Part shown: positions 9,214-18,029 of the stretch, piece by piece
How positions within the stretch are numbered: the first letter of the stretch is position 1
Layout: every line of letters starts with the position of its first letter
Assembly (NCBI GenBank): GCA_016722635.1
Contig: JADKIX010000003.1
Location: 434,001-498,000, forward strand
Source: Rhodospirillaceae bacterium
Lineage (GTDB): Bacteria; Pseudomonadota; Alphaproteobacteria; JAEUKQ01
Direction of reading: 5' to 3'
Length of the DNA stretch: 64,000 nucleotides
The notes under the pieces: model-generated
The model's input: the letters and a program-made list of their open reading frames with translations, nothing else
What the model was told of the DNA's origin: nothing
The model's database searches: none
Made by a program: the position numbers and the translations under genes

Positions 9214-10521
9214 TCATTCGTTATCCCGCAGAATCTCCCCAGCCAAATACAAAGAACCACAGATCAAAACCCTTGCAGGCTGTTGCTCATTCACAATAAT
9301 GTTTTGAAGAGCCGTTTTTTCATTTTTTTCGGCCCTAATATTTGTAGATAATTTTTGAGTCATTTCCACAATATGTTGTGGGTCGAAAGCGGAATGATCA
9401 GAACCCGCAATCGGAATCACTTTGACCGCAGATACTTTCCCCTCAAAATAACCTAGGAATTCCAAAGGTTGCTTGGTGGTAATCATGCCGAAAATAAGAT
9501 AGGTCGGCTTCGATGGCTGTTGCTGCAACCAATCCAGCAAAATTGCAGCACCCCCCTGATTATGGGCGCCATCCAGCCATAATTCCCACAAAGGCGGTAA
9601 CATTTTACTTAAGGGACCCTTCGTCAAGCGCTGTAATCTCGCTGGCCAGTCCGCTGTTCTCAAGCCCCGCGCTATATCCGAATCATCTAGGCGGAACTTT
9701 TTTAAATATTTTAAAGCCGCAATCACGGTTGCTGCATTTAACACTTGGTGTGATCCGGGTAAAATAGGTTTAGGGAAAATTTTTGTCCGACCCGATTCTT
9801 TGAAAATGAAATCTTCTGTCCGTTCTTCAACATCCCACTCCACCCCATAGCGGCTGAGTGGGGCCGATAAGCTTGCAGCTTTTGGGATAAATACTTGCAT
9901 CGCATCAAAGGGTTGGGGGCCAATCACCGCAGGCACGCGATATTTCATAATGCCCGCTTTTTCTGCCGCAATATCAGCCAAACTATTGCCTAAATATTGC
10001 ATGTGATCAAAAGAAATCGGGGTTAAAATTGTTACCAAAGGTTCGGCAATCACATTGGTGGCATCTAACCTGCCGCCAAGACCCGTTTCCAGCAAAACAA
10101 TATCAGCGGGCGCCCTTGAAAAAGCCAAAAAGGCGGCAGCCGTGGTAATTTCAAAAAAAGTAATCGGCTCCCCCCCGTTGGTTTTTTCGCATTCATCGAG
10201 TAAGGCCGTTAAGGTTTCATCATCAATTAAACGCCCCGCCACCCGAATACGCTCATGGAAATGAACCAAATGGGGCGAAATATAAGCGTGGACTCGGTAA
10301 CCGGCTGCTTCAAAAATGGCCCGCAAATAAGCAACACTTGATCCTTTGCCATTGGTACCTGCCACATGAATGACCGGCGCCAGTTTTTGATGGGGGTTAT
10401 GTAGCTTTGCCAGTAAATGTTGGATACGCCCCAAAGAAAGGTCGATCATTTTCGGGTGTAAATGTTTGAGCCTTTCGAGAATTTGGCCGCTGGGCCCTGT
10501 CTGTTGATTTTTTATTTTCAT
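9214..10521 (-). CDS. folC: Bifunctional folylpolyglutamate / dihydrofolate synthase
   Basis: Mur-ligase-family enzyme, 435 aa, usual size for FolC. It adds glutamate to dihydropteroate and to reduced folates. Seen: ATP loop HVAGTNGKGSSVAYLR at about residue 53, SPHLVHFHERIRV substrate region, LLETGLGGRLDATN, the TPISFDHMQYLG magnesium/His segment, AEKAGIMK (carbamylated Lys), and the C-terminal-domain motif WLDGAHNQGG. It is downstream of accD on the same strand, the accD-folC order usual in alphaproteobacteria, with a 66-bp gap. Confidence 0.96.
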   Translation of the reverse strand: MKIKNQQTGPSGQILERLKHLHPKMIDLSLGRIQHLLAKLHNPHQKLAPVIHVAGTNGKGSSVAYLRAIFEAAGYRVHAYISPHLVHFHERIRVAGRLIDDETLTALLDECEKTNGGEPITFFEITTAAAFLAFSRAPADIVLLETGLGGRLDATNVIAEPLVTILTPISFDHMQYLGNSLADIAAEKAGIMKYRVPAVIGPQPFDAMQVFIPKAASLSAPLSRYGVEWDVEERTEDFIFKESGRTKIFPKPILPGSHQVLNAATVIAALKYLKKFRLDDSDIARGLRTADWPARLQRLTKGPLSKMLPPLWELWLDGAHNQGGAAILLDWLQQQPSKPTYLIFGMITTKQPLEFLGYFEGKVSAVKVIPIAGSDHSAFDPQHIVEMTQKLSTNIRAEKNEKTALQNIIVNEQQPARVLICGSLYLAGEILRDNE

Positions 10522-10587
10522 CAGGCAAAAGCTTCCTAAAAAATAAATTCACCAAATTTTTCATAGGGGGCCAATGCTTATCCCCTG

Positions 10588-11454
10588 CTATCCTCTTGCT
10601 AATTTCTTAGCCGCCGGATTTAAATGTTGCAAAATGGTTGCCAAGGTAGCTGGGATATCTTGGCGATGCACGACCAAATCAACCATCCCATGCTCTTGTA
10701 AATATTCAGCCCGCTGAAATCCTTCCGGCAACTTCTCACGGATAGTTTCTTCAATCACCCGTGCGCCAGCAAAACCGATAATAGCGCCCGGTTCAGCCAA
10801 TGTAATATCACCCAGCATAGCAAAAGAAGCGCTAACCCCGCCAGTGGTTGGATCCGTCAGCAAGACTAAATAAGGCAACCCGGCTTTTTTAACACGCTCC
10901 ACCGCAATGGTTGAGCGGGGCATTTGCATAAGGGATAATATGCCTTCTTGCATGCGCGCCCCCCCGGAAGCGGGAATGGCCAACAAAGCAGCTTTACTAG
11001 CGATAGCGGCCTCTGCAGCGGCCAACAATCCCTCACCCACCGCTATTCCCATCGAACCGCCCATAAAAGCAAAGTTAAAAATAGCCACCACCAACGGATG
11101 GCCTTGGACTTCACCTTCCGCGACCACCAAGGCATCATTTTCACCACTTTTATTTTGGTATTCCTTTAACCGGTCCACATATTTTTTCTGATCACGGAAT
11201 TTCAAGGGATCAATTTCAAACTTAGGCAATTCCCTTCTGGTATATTTGCCGTGATCAAATAATTTTTCCAAACGTGTTTTATAGCTCAGGCGCAAATGGT
11301 ACTGACAAGTTGGGCACACAAATAGATTTGCATGTAAATCCCTGTGGAAAATCATTTGTTTACAACCGGGACATTTTTCCCAAAGATTATCCGGTGTTTC
11401 GGTTTTCCTTAAGGATTGAATTTTAGGGCGTACAAAATTTGTCAGCCAGCTCAT
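10588..11454 (-). CDS. accD: Acetyl-CoA carboxylase carboxyltransferase subunit beta
   Basis: 288 aa. With AccA it transfers CO2 from carboxybiotin to acetyl-CoA, the first step of fatty-acid synthesis. The N-terminal four-Cys zinc ribbon is present (CPGCKQ...FVCPTCQYH, about residues 27-51), followed by the crotonase-like carboxyltransferase core: GGSMGIAVGEG, ASGGARMQEGI, DPTTGGVSASFA. The start at 11454 (MSWLTNFVRPK) is chosen over a longer frame from 11523 because GGGAG lies 8 bases upstream and the family begins with MSWL/MNWL. A hairpin and a nine-codon open frame precede it (see 11505-11561). Confidence 0.96.
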   Translation of the reverse strand: MSWLTNFVRPKIQSLRKTETPDNLWEKCPGCKQMIFHRDLHANLFVCPTCQYHLRLSYKTRLEKLFDHGKYTRRELPKFEIDPLKFRDQKKYVDRLKEYQNKSGENDALVVAEGEVQGHPLVVAIFNFAFMGGSMGIAVGEGLLAAAEAAIASKAALLAIPASGGARMQEGILSLMQMPRSTIAVERVKKAGLPYLVLLTDPTTGGVSASFAMLGDITLAEPGAIIGFAGARVIEETIREKLPEGFQRAEYLQEHGMVDLVVHRQDIPATLATILQHLNPAAKKLARG

Positions 11455-11504
11455 GCGATCATCTCCCAACACAAAAACAATATCGTTTCTCTTTACTTTA
11501 GCGT

Positions 11505-11561
11505 CTGTTGCAAACAATCGCAACAGTTGGTAAATTAATAATGCAATAAATTAGTTGGCAT
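11505..11561 (-). promoter_or_regulatory. accD leader: tiny open frame plus 7-bp hairpin
   Basis: Reading toward accD, an eight-residue open frame (MPTNLLHY, 11561-11535) has a very good Shine-Dalgarno (AAAGGA, six bases before ATG). It is followed within ten bases by a perfect inverted repeat CTGTTGC/GCAACAG (11505-11526, 8-base loop). Leader-peptide or translational control of accD is an inference; the pieces are short enough to occur by chance. Confidence 0.25.
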
Positions 11562-11701
11562 TATCTTTCCTTTACTATTACAAACGTTTTACGAGTACCG
11601 AAATATTATGCCGCTGTACAATAAATTCTTTTAGAATGTTTTTACAACAGGCCTCTATAACCTCTTGATCAGAAGCCAATCAACGCCGGACAGTATGTAT
11701 A

Positions 11702-12322
11702 ATGCCACTTTTCCCAAGCATCAAACCACGCCTTAAACGGCAATTAAAACCCTTCGTTCAGCGCCTTGCTTCAGCGGGCGCCACCCCCAACCAGGTGATG
11801 TGGGTTAATTTTATCTTATGTGCCACCGGTGGCGGGGCCGTGTTACTCGGATCTTTTTCCCCTCATTTTTTATTGGCCATCCCCGTCGTGTTATTGCTTC
11901 GAACCATGTTAAATGCAACCGACGGCATGCTAACCAGGGAATATAAGCACCAAACAAGGCTGGGGGCAACCTTGACCGAATTGGGTGATGTTTTTTCCGA
12001 CGTGATGTTGTATTTACCTTTTGCGCTGATTCCTGGGATTCATGCCTGGCTCATGGTGGTTTTGGTCATTTTAATTGTTATTGCGGAATTATCCACCATC
12101 ATGGCCCATATTGCCAGGGTGGCCAAACCGTATGACGGGCCGATGGGGAAAAGCGACCGTGCAGCCATCTTTTTCATCTTATCCTTAGTCATTGGTTGCG
12201 GCGTAACCCCGGGCTTATGGACGAATATTGTTTTAGGCATTACAGCCATCCTGCTGGTGATTGCCATGTATTGGCATTTATCACAGGCCCTATTAAAAGC
12301 TAGAAGAAGATTTAAGCGGTAA
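11702..12322 (+). CDS. CDP-alcohol phosphatidyltransferase family membrane protein
   Basis: 206 aa, about five to six membrane segments, CDP-OH-P transferase-like. Members join a CDP-diacylglycerol phosphatidyl group to an alcohol in phospholipid synthesis. The signature region near residues 76-105 reads LNATDGMLTREYKHQTRLG, continuing ATLTELGDVFSD. Against the classical pattern D-x2-D-G-x2-A-R-x8-G-x3-D-x3-D, the first Asp is Asn and the third is Thr, while the second and fourth are kept. To my knowledge there is a subfamily with LNAxDGMLAREH and displaced Asps, so this is probably normal for it rather than damage; its substrate is uncertain. It stands alone on the forward strand, converging on mutL. 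Confidence 0.8.
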   Translation: MPLFPSIKPRLKRQLKPFVQRLASAGATPNQVMWVNFILCATGGGAVLLGSFSPHFLLAIPVVLLLRTMLNATDGMLTREYKHQTRLGATLTELGDVFSDVMLYLPFALIPGIHAWLMVVLVILIVIAELSTIMAHIARVAKPYDGPMGKSDRAAIFFILSLVIGCGVTPGLWTNIVLGITAILLVIAMYWHLSQALLKARRRFKR

Positions 12323-12358
12323 AAGGCGTTGGATGTTTTGATAGTGCCATAGCAGCGC

Positions 12359-14170
12359 CTAACGTCTGCCGAAAAGTTTTTCCATATCTTCGCGTTTCAA
12401 TTCAATATAAGTCGGACGCCCGTGATTACATTGGCTGCTATTGGGGGTTTGCTCCATCTGGCGCAACAGCGCATCCATTTCATTGAGACTAAGCGTGCGG
12501 CCAGCCCGAATGCTACTATGGCAAGCCAAAGTGCCGCAAATTTCATTCAAATGGTTTTGGATAATCCAACTTTCGCCATTTTCAAATATCTGTTCTGCTA
12601 AATCAAGGATGGTTTGGGTAATATCTTCCCTCCCCAATAAGGCAGGAATTTCGCGCACCAATACCGCATCCACCCCAAATGGCTCAATTGTTAAACCCAA
12701 TTTGGATAGTTCTGCTGCCTTTTCAATAAATATGGCAGCCCTTCCTTGAGGCAAATTGACAACTTCCGGGATCAATAAAGCCTGCCTTTTCACCCCTTCC
12801 GCTTGCAGCCCATTTTTCATTTTTTCATAAATCAGCCGTTCATGGGCAGCATGTTGATCAACAATCACTACTTTTTCCTCGGTTTGCGCCACAATATACG
12901 TGCGGTGGATTTGGGCAACTGCCCGTCCCAGAAAATACTCGGGTTCAACGGGGCTAAGGGTGGAAGAACCAGGTGCGGAGGCAGGGCTATTGTCCTGAGG
13001 GGGGTAGAACGTATTATCTTGCGTTGAAAAAGAAGCACGGCTTGCATTCCAAGAGAATTGCTGGGCTGGCGCTTTCTCGGCAAAAACCAGGCCCGGATTT
13101 TGCACGGCCGCGTTTGGCTTAAAATAATCGATGGCTTGTTGGCCAATGGTGTTCGCGGTTTTAACATCATTCTGCATAAGGCGTGATCTCAGCGATGAGA
13201 TGATCAAGGAGCGCACGCGGTCTGCTTGACGAAAACGCACCTCCGTTTTAGCGGGATGGACATTCACATCCAATTGATCGGACGGCATTTCCAAATATAA
13301 GATGGTCGCCGGATAGCGGTCATGGGGCAAAACATCCTGATACGCAACGCGGATGGCAGCCTGAAGTTGGCGGTCACGGACAGGGCGGTTGTTCACAAAG
13401 AAATATTGTTCTTGGCTGTTCGAACGGTGATAAGTGGGCAATCCAATGAAACCCCATAATTTCAGTTCCTCGCGCTGCGCTTCAACCGTCAAGCTATTGG
13501 AGATAAATTCTTGCCCGATGACTTGCAGCACACGGGGTTGGTATAAATCCGTCCCCAACAGATTGTCCTGAATTTTGGCATAGCGTAAGAGCGAGCGTTC
13601 CCGGTGCTGGACACTAAACCCGATTTTGGGGGCAATCAACGCCAGGCGATTGACGATATCAATGATATGGGCCAATTCCGTGGCATCTGATTTTAAAAAT
13701 TTCAATCGGGCGGGGGTTGCGAAAAATATATCCCCAACCTCCACCATCGTGCCGGGATTTAAGGAGGCCGGATGCACCGCAGATTTTTTACCACCATGTA
13801 CTTCGATTTGCCAGGCCGCTTCAGCACCTGCCATACGGCTGGTAATGGTTAATTTGGCGATAGCCCCGATGGATGGCAAAGCCTCGCCCCGAAAACCTAA
13901 AGTTGCGACATCACTTAAATCATCCCCGGGTAATTTTGAGGTGGCATGCCGTTCAATGGCCAATGCCAGGTCTTGGGGCGAAATACCGCAGCCATTATCG
14001 TTGACAACAATTTTGGTTTTGCCCGCATTCTCAAGCATGACAGATATCTGCGAAGCCCCGGCATCAATCGCATTTTCCAAAAGCTCTTTAACCACCGACG
14101 CTGGCCGTTCAATCACTTCACCAGCGGCGATCACATTAATCATATGTTCGGGAAGAACGCGAATAGCCAT
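12359..14170 (-). CDS. mutL: DNA mismatch repair protein MutL
   Basis: 603 aa, full length for MutL, the matchmaker between MutS and downstream excision. GHKL ATPase motifs: VIAAGEVIERPASVVKELLENAIDAGA (I), DNGCGI (II), RHATSKL and TLGFRGEALPSIGAI (III). A variable linker rich in Pro, Ser and Gln covers residues 350-420, and the C-terminal dimerisation domain (GRAVAQIHRTYIVAQ...IVDQHAAHERLIYEKM) is followed by ACHSSIRAG and QCNHGRPT. No clear DQHA-x2-E-x4-E endonuclease reading was tested beyond DQHAAHE, which is present. It is divergent from the ccm genes (gap 14171-14392). Confidence 0.97.
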   Translation of the reverse strand: MAIRVLPEHMINVIAAGEVIERPASVVKELLENAIDAGASQISVMLENAGKTKIVVNDNGCGISPQDLALAIERHATSKLPGDDLSDVATLGFRGEALPSIGAIAKLTITSRMAGAEAAWQIEVHGGKKSAVHPASLNPGTMVEVGDIFFATPARLKFLKSDATELAHIIDIVNRLALIAPKIGFSVQHRERSLLRYAKIQDNLLGTDLYQPRVLQVIGQEFISNSLTVEAQREELKLWGFIGLPTYHRSNSQEQYFFVNNRPVRDRQLQAAIRVAYQDVLPHDRYPATILYLEMPSDQLDVNVHPAKTEVRFRQADRVRSLIISSLRSRLMQNDVKTANTIGQQAIDYFKPNAAVQNPGLVFAEKAPAQQFSWNASRASFSTQDNTFYPPQDNSPASAPGSSTLSPVEPEYFLGRAVAQIHRTYIVAQTEEKVVIVDQHAAHERLIYEKMKNGLQAEGVKRQALLIPEVVNLPQGRAAIFIEKAAELSKLGLTIEPFGVDAVLVREIPALLGREDITQTILDLAEQIFENGESWIIQNHLNEICGTLACHSSIRAGRTLSLNEMDALLRQMEQTPNSSQCNHGRPTYIELKREDMEKLFGRR

Positions 14171-14392
14171 ATAAAATTCCTATAATAAATGACGGGGTAT
14201 AAACCCTTTGATGGGAAAGAAGATTGTTTTATCCAAAATAGCCATTATAAATATAGAAAGGATTCTTTCACGTCACAAGACAGGAATATGATATTCTTCA
14301 TCATCCTGTCATCAATCCATGCTTTTTAAGCTAGGAACCCCTGAGGGCAATGAGGCTTCCTGATACATAGAAAGAACTGGTTGATTAATAAG
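14171..14392. other. mutL-ccmD divergent intergenic region with a hairpin
   Basis: No gene is seen. It should hold both divergent promoters. A hairpin (GACAGG-AAT-ATGAT / ATCAT-CCTGTC, 14279-14310, 7-base loop, three-base bulge) is the only clear structure. It lacks a following T-run, so it is not an obvious terminator and may be part of the ccm leader. Confidence 0.35.
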
Positions 14393-14566
14393 ATGGAACA
14401 CGGCCTATATATTTTGCTGTCCTATGGAATTACCATAACCGTTTTATTGCTGACAACGGTCGTGGTTGTTTGGCGTTTTTTATATCATCAAAAACAGATG
14501 AAAAATATCCGCAATCAAAAGCGTACCACCACCCCGTCATTGGAACATCGTCCCCATGAACCCTAA
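14393..14566 (+). CDS. ccmD: Heme exporter protein CcmD
   Basis: 57 aa, single-pass membrane protein with the CcmD pattern: MEHGLYILLSYGITITVLLLT (helix residues 8-27) followed by a basic, polar C-terminus. CcmD helps release holo-CcmE from the CcmABC complex. ATG 14393 is preferred over TTG 14381 because the family begins close to the helix. The end overlaps the ccmE start by 11 bases. The usual upstream ccmABC genes are not here; mutL, on the other strand, occupies that side. Confidence 0.85.
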   Translation: MEHGLYILLSYGITITVLLLTTVVVVWRFLYHQKQMKNIRNQKRTTTPSLEHRPHEP

Positions 14567-15014
14567 AAGATACCGTTTATATTTATGTTTAATTATTTTA
14601 GGATTGGCCGTTGCTGCCACGGCTTTGTTAATCTATGTCATTAACCAAAATTCAGCATTTTTTTATACCCCCAGTGATTTACAACAGCCCAAATCCCCCC
14701 TTGCCGATGGGCAAAAATTACGGGTTGGGGGCTTGGTAAAACCTGGCAGCTTCCACCTGTCCCCGGACGGCCGCATTGATTATTTTATCATTACCGATCT
14801 TCAGGCTGAAATTGTCGCGGTGACCAAAAACTACATGGGGGATTGGCCAGCCCTATTTAAAGAAGGGAAAGGGGTGGTAATTGAAGGGATATGGCGGCAA
14901 GACGGCACCGTTGAAACTACCCTGATCCTTGCCAAACATGACGAAAATTATGTTCCCCGCTCCGTCCAAAAAACCTTGGACCTAAACAGCCAATTGCCTC
15001 ATCGGGAACAATAA
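14556..15014 (+). CDS. ccmE: Cytochrome c-type biogenesis heme chaperone CcmE
   Basis: 152 aa. Periplasmic heme chaperone anchored by an N-terminal helix (residues about 8-29). It binds heme covalently through His in the HDENY motif near residue 131 (LAKHDENYVP) and passes it to CcmF. The OB-fold core has LRVGGLVKPGSFHL and GVVIEGIWRQDGTV. The next gene, ccmF, starts two bases after its stop, so translation is probably coupled. Confidence 0.95.
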   Translation: MNPKRYRLYLCLIILGLAVAATALLIYVINQNSAFFYTPSDLQQPKSPLADGQKLRVGGLVKPGSFHLSPDGRIDYFIITDLQAEIVAVTKNYMGDWPALFKEGKGVVIEGIWRQDGTVETTLILAKHDENYVPRSVQKTLDLNSQLPHREQ

Positions 15015-15016
15015 AG

Positions 15017-16978
15017 ATGGTGGCAGAAATTGGCCTTTTCCTTCTGATCCTAGCTTTTTGCCTAAGCCTGATCCAAGCATCGGGAATGTGGGGCAAGCCA
15101 GCAGCCTGGCGTTCTTTTGCCTATAGCATTATTCCTGTCGTCACCAAATTACAGTTTCTGTTTTTGCTGTTTTCTTTCCTGTGTTTGATCTATGTCCATG
15201 CCACTTCTGATTTCTCGGTGCTCAATGTGGCGGATAATTCTTCCTCAAAACAACCCCTGTTTTTCCGCATTAGCGGGGCTTGGGGTAATCATGAAGGTTC
15301 CATGATGTTATGGGTGGTGTTATTTTCTTTTTTCAGTTTTTGCCTGTCTTGGAAAATGGTCAATCTCCCCCTTGGTTTCCGTATTACCGTATTGAGTTGC
15401 CAAGGATTGATGGCAGCGCTTTTTTTGGCCTTCATCCTTTTTTCTTCGAACCCTTTTGAACGCCTATGGCCAGCGCCCTTACAGGGGGCTGAGCTTAATC
15501 CCCTGCTGCAAGATGCGGCTTTAGCCCTGCACCCCCCTACCCTTTACATGGGATATGTGGGTTTTTCAGTGGCGTTTTCTTTTGCTATTGCTGGCATGCT
15601 GCGGCGGAAAATTGACCAAGAATGGGCCAGTTGGCTAATGCCCTGGGTTCTTATCTCCTGGATTTTCTTAACCTTGGGGATTGGCGCTGGTAGCCATTGG
15701 GCGTATTACGAATTGGGATGGGGCGGCTGGTGGTTTTGGGATGCTGTTGAAAATGCCTCGCTATTGCCCTGGCTTGCCGGAACCGCTTTGTTGCATTCCC
15801 TGCATGTTTTAGAAAAACGCGATGGTTTTAAAAGCTGGACGATATTGCTGGCGATTATTTGTTTTTCCTTATGTCTGCTTGGAACGTTTTTAGTGCGCTC
15901 AGGCTTGGTCATTTCCGTCCATAGTTTTGCAACCGACCCCAGCCGCGGTATTTTCATTTTGGCCATATTATTCCTGACCATTGGCAGCGCCTTTTGGTTA
16001 TATGCGCGCCGTGGGATGGTTTTTGAAGGATCTATCCATTTTCGCAATGCCAGTAGGGAAGCGGGTATTTTGCTGAATAACTTGTTATTATTGACGGCAA
16101 TGGCAACGGTCTTAATCGGCACCTTATATCCGGTTGTTTTGGAAGCGATTGGGGCGCGCAGCTTAGCCGTCGGCCCACCTTATTATAACCAAACCTTTGT
16201 GCCTATATTCTTACTTTTATTAATTTTGATGGGTTTTGCACCTTTCTTACCTTGGAAAGGCGGCCATTGGCTGCCTGTGTTAAAACGGCTATTCGTTGCT
16301 TTATTCCTGACGATAATCATTACCCTGCTGATTTTCTGGTGGCTGGGCGGCAATTGGGTAAACATTATCAGTTTGGGATGCGGGATTTGGGTTATCACCT
16401 CAACCTTATCTTGGTTTATTAAGCGGCTGCGCGGAAGTAAACCTGCCTTTTTCCTATCCCGTTTCCGTCATATCCCTTTATCAGATTATGCGATGTTGTT
16501 GGGACATCTGGGTTTAGGGATATTGGCGGCCAGTATTGCGGGGAACATGGCCTGGAAAATGGAAGTGGTGCAGGTTCTGGCACGCGGCGAACAAACGGCA
16601 ATCGGCCCTTACCAAATCATTTTACAAGAAACCCGTCCATTCCAAGGCCCAAATTTCCAGGGCGAACGTCTGCAACTGGATGTCATCGAAAACGGCCGAA
16701 AAATCGCCTCGCTTTACCCCGAGAAAAGATATTTCCCGGTTAAAGAAATGGTAACTTCGGAAGCAGCCATTTTATCACGTGGCTGGCATGATTTATATGC
16801 AGCAATTGCCCAAGAAAATTATCCACAAGGAAAAGCGCGGATATGGATCTATATCAATCCGTTAATCGAGACTTTGTGGGGTGGGATTGGATTGATGATC
16901 AGCGGGGGAATTATTGGTTTGATTGCCGCAATCCGAAAAAAAAGGCGTTTTCTCAACCGCCCTACCCAGCTATCATGA
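15017..16978 (+). CDS. ccmF: Heme lyase subunit CcmF
   Basis: 653 aa, roughly 13-15 membrane segments, usual CcmF size. It takes heme from CcmE and attaches it to CxxCH of apocytochromes with CcmH/CcmI. The tryptophan-rich heme-handling motif GWGGWWFWDAVENASLLPW is at about residue 234; the common form has WWFWDPVENAS, so Pro is Ala here. Candidate heme-ligand His residues are seen in GAWGNHEGSMMLW, ALHPPTLYMGY, LLHSLHVLEKRDG and VISVHSFATDPSRG. A 74-bp gap before ccmG may hold an internal promoter. Confidence 0.97.
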   Translation: MVAEIGLFLLILAFCLSLIQASGMWGKPAAWRSFAYSIIPVVTKLQFLFLLFSFLCLIYVHATSDFSVLNVADNSSSKQPLFFRISGAWGNHEGSMMLWVVLFSFFSFCLSWKMVNLPLGFRITVLSCQGLMAALFLAFILFSSNPFERLWPAPLQGAELNPLLQDAALALHPPTLYMGYVGFSVAFSFAIAGMLRRKIDQEWASWLMPWVLISWIFLTLGIGAGSHWAYYELGWGGWWFWDAVENASLLPWLAGTALLHSLHVLEKRDGFKSWTILLAIICFSLCLLGTFLVRSGLVISVHSFATDPSRGIFILAILFLTIGSAFWLYARRGMVFEGSIHFRNASREAGILLNNLLLLTAMATVLIGTLYPVVLEAIGARSLAVGPPYYNQTFVPIFLLLLILMGFAPFLPWKGGHWLPVLKRLFVALFLTIIITLLIFWWLGGNWVNIISLGCGIWVITSTLSWFIKRLRGSKPAFFLSRFRHIPLSDYAMLLGHLGLGILAASIAGNMAWKMEVVQVLARGEQTAIGPYQIILQETRPFQGPNFQGERLQLDVIENGRKIASLYPEKRYFPVKEMVTSEAAILSRGWHDLYAAIAQENYPQGKARIWIYINPLIETLWGGIGLMISGGIIGLIAAIRKKRRFLNRPTQLS

Positions 16979-17052
16979 AGAATATAAATCCTTCTTAAAA
17001 AAATCTTGAGGATAAGGTATATCTAGATAACTTTAAAACCACAGCAGGTCAC

Positions 17053-17589
17053 ATGCGATCACATTATTTCTTTTATCTTCCTTTAGCGCTTGTTTGTGTG
17101 CTGGCCGCTTATTTAGGCTTTGCTTTGTTAAAAAACATGCAGCCACAGCAAGAACCTTCAGAAATGCTGGGCAAGCTGGCACCTGATTTTTCCTTGCCTT
17201 CCCTATCCCAACCGGACAGGATGGTTTCTTTCAAAGATTTTGCGGGCAAACCGCTGATGATTAATTTTTTTGCATCCTGGTGTGCCCCATGCCGGGAAGA
17301 ACATGCCTACCTGCTTTATTTAAGCAACCAGGAACATATTCCTATCGTTGGCATTGCCTATAAAGACAAGGCTGAAAATTCACGGGCTTTTTTAAAAACA
17401 CTGGGCAACCCTTTCCAAGAGACCTTGTCCGATTATCAAGGCAGGGTGACAATCAATTTTGGCATTTCCGGTATCCCTGAGACATTTTTGATTAACCGTC
17501 AGGGAAAAATTGTTTTCCGGTATGCAGGCCCCCTCAATCAAGCAATTATCCAGGAAAAACTATTACCCTTATGGGAAAAAATAAAATAA
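17053..17589 (+). CDS. ccmG: Periplasmic thiol:disulfide reductase CcmG/DsbE
   Basis: 178 aa, membrane-anchored thioredoxin fold (N-terminal helix about residues 7-27). It reduces apocytochrome c Cys pairs before heme attachment. Seen: FSLPSL, then MINFFASWCAPCREEH with the active-site WCAPC near residues 80-84, and the cis-Pro loop SGIPETFLINRQG. The stop TAA overlaps the ccmH ATG in a TAATG arrangement. Confidence 0.95.
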   Translation: MRSHYFFYLPLALVCVLAAYLGFALLKNMQPQQEPSEMLGKLAPDFSLPSLSQPDRMVSFKDFAGKPLMINFFASWCAPCREEHAYLLYLSNQEHIPIVGIAYKDKAENSRAFLKTLGNPFQETLSDYQGRVTINFGISGIPETFLINRQGKIVFRYAGPLNQAIIQEKLLPLWEKIK

Positions 17590-18029
17590 TGAAATGGATC
17601 CCTGCGAAGACAACAAAAATATTGGCCAGCCTCTTGCTGTTTTTCCTGATACCCGTTCTATCTGTCATGGCCCAACAGGCGCCGGATGCTGCCAATAATT
17701 CCTTGCAACAACGCGCTTACAACTTATACAGCCAATTGCGCTGCCCGGTCTGTCAGGGCCAATCTTTGGCTGAATCGCCGGCGGAATTAGCGGGCGATAT
17801 GCGAGCGTTGATATTAGAGCAGTTGCAAGCAGGTGATGATGAACAAACGATCATCAATTTCTTAAAGGACCGTTATGGTGATACCATCTTATTCAATCCC
17901 CCCTTTAGCGGGCGGACGTATATTTTATGGTTATTGCCTTTTATTATTTTATTAACAGGGTTATGGGTGGTGATCCGGCGCACCCAAAAAGCAAGCTCCC
18001 TTCCCGATCAAAGGCACTTGCATGAATAA
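17589..18029 (+). CDS. ccmH: Cytochrome c-type biogenesis protein CcmH
   Basis: 146 aa from ATG 17589; a longer frame from ATG 17571 adds six residues. It has a signal peptide (KILASLLLFFLIPVLSVMAQQ), the redox motif LRCPVCQGQ near residue 45, the conserved QSLAES segment, and a C-terminal membrane helix (ILWLLPFIILLTGLWVVI). It reduces heme-binding Cys pairs in apocytochromes with CcmF/CcmG. ATG 17589 is chosen for the TAATG overlap with ccmG. It overlaps the ccmI start by eight bases. Confidence 0.93.
   Translation: MKWIPAKTTKILASLLLFFLIPVLSVMAQQAPDAANNSLQQRAYNLYSQLRCPVCQGQSLAESPAELAGDMRALILEQLQAGDDEQTIINFLKDRYGDTILFNPPFSGRTYILWLLPFIILLTGLWVVIRRTQKASSLPDQRHLHE

Noticed and set aside
13626..14174. 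182-codon open frame antisense to mutL
   Set aside because: Mirror of the conserved mutL ATPase region; residue mix is not protein-like and no Shine-Dalgarno is present.
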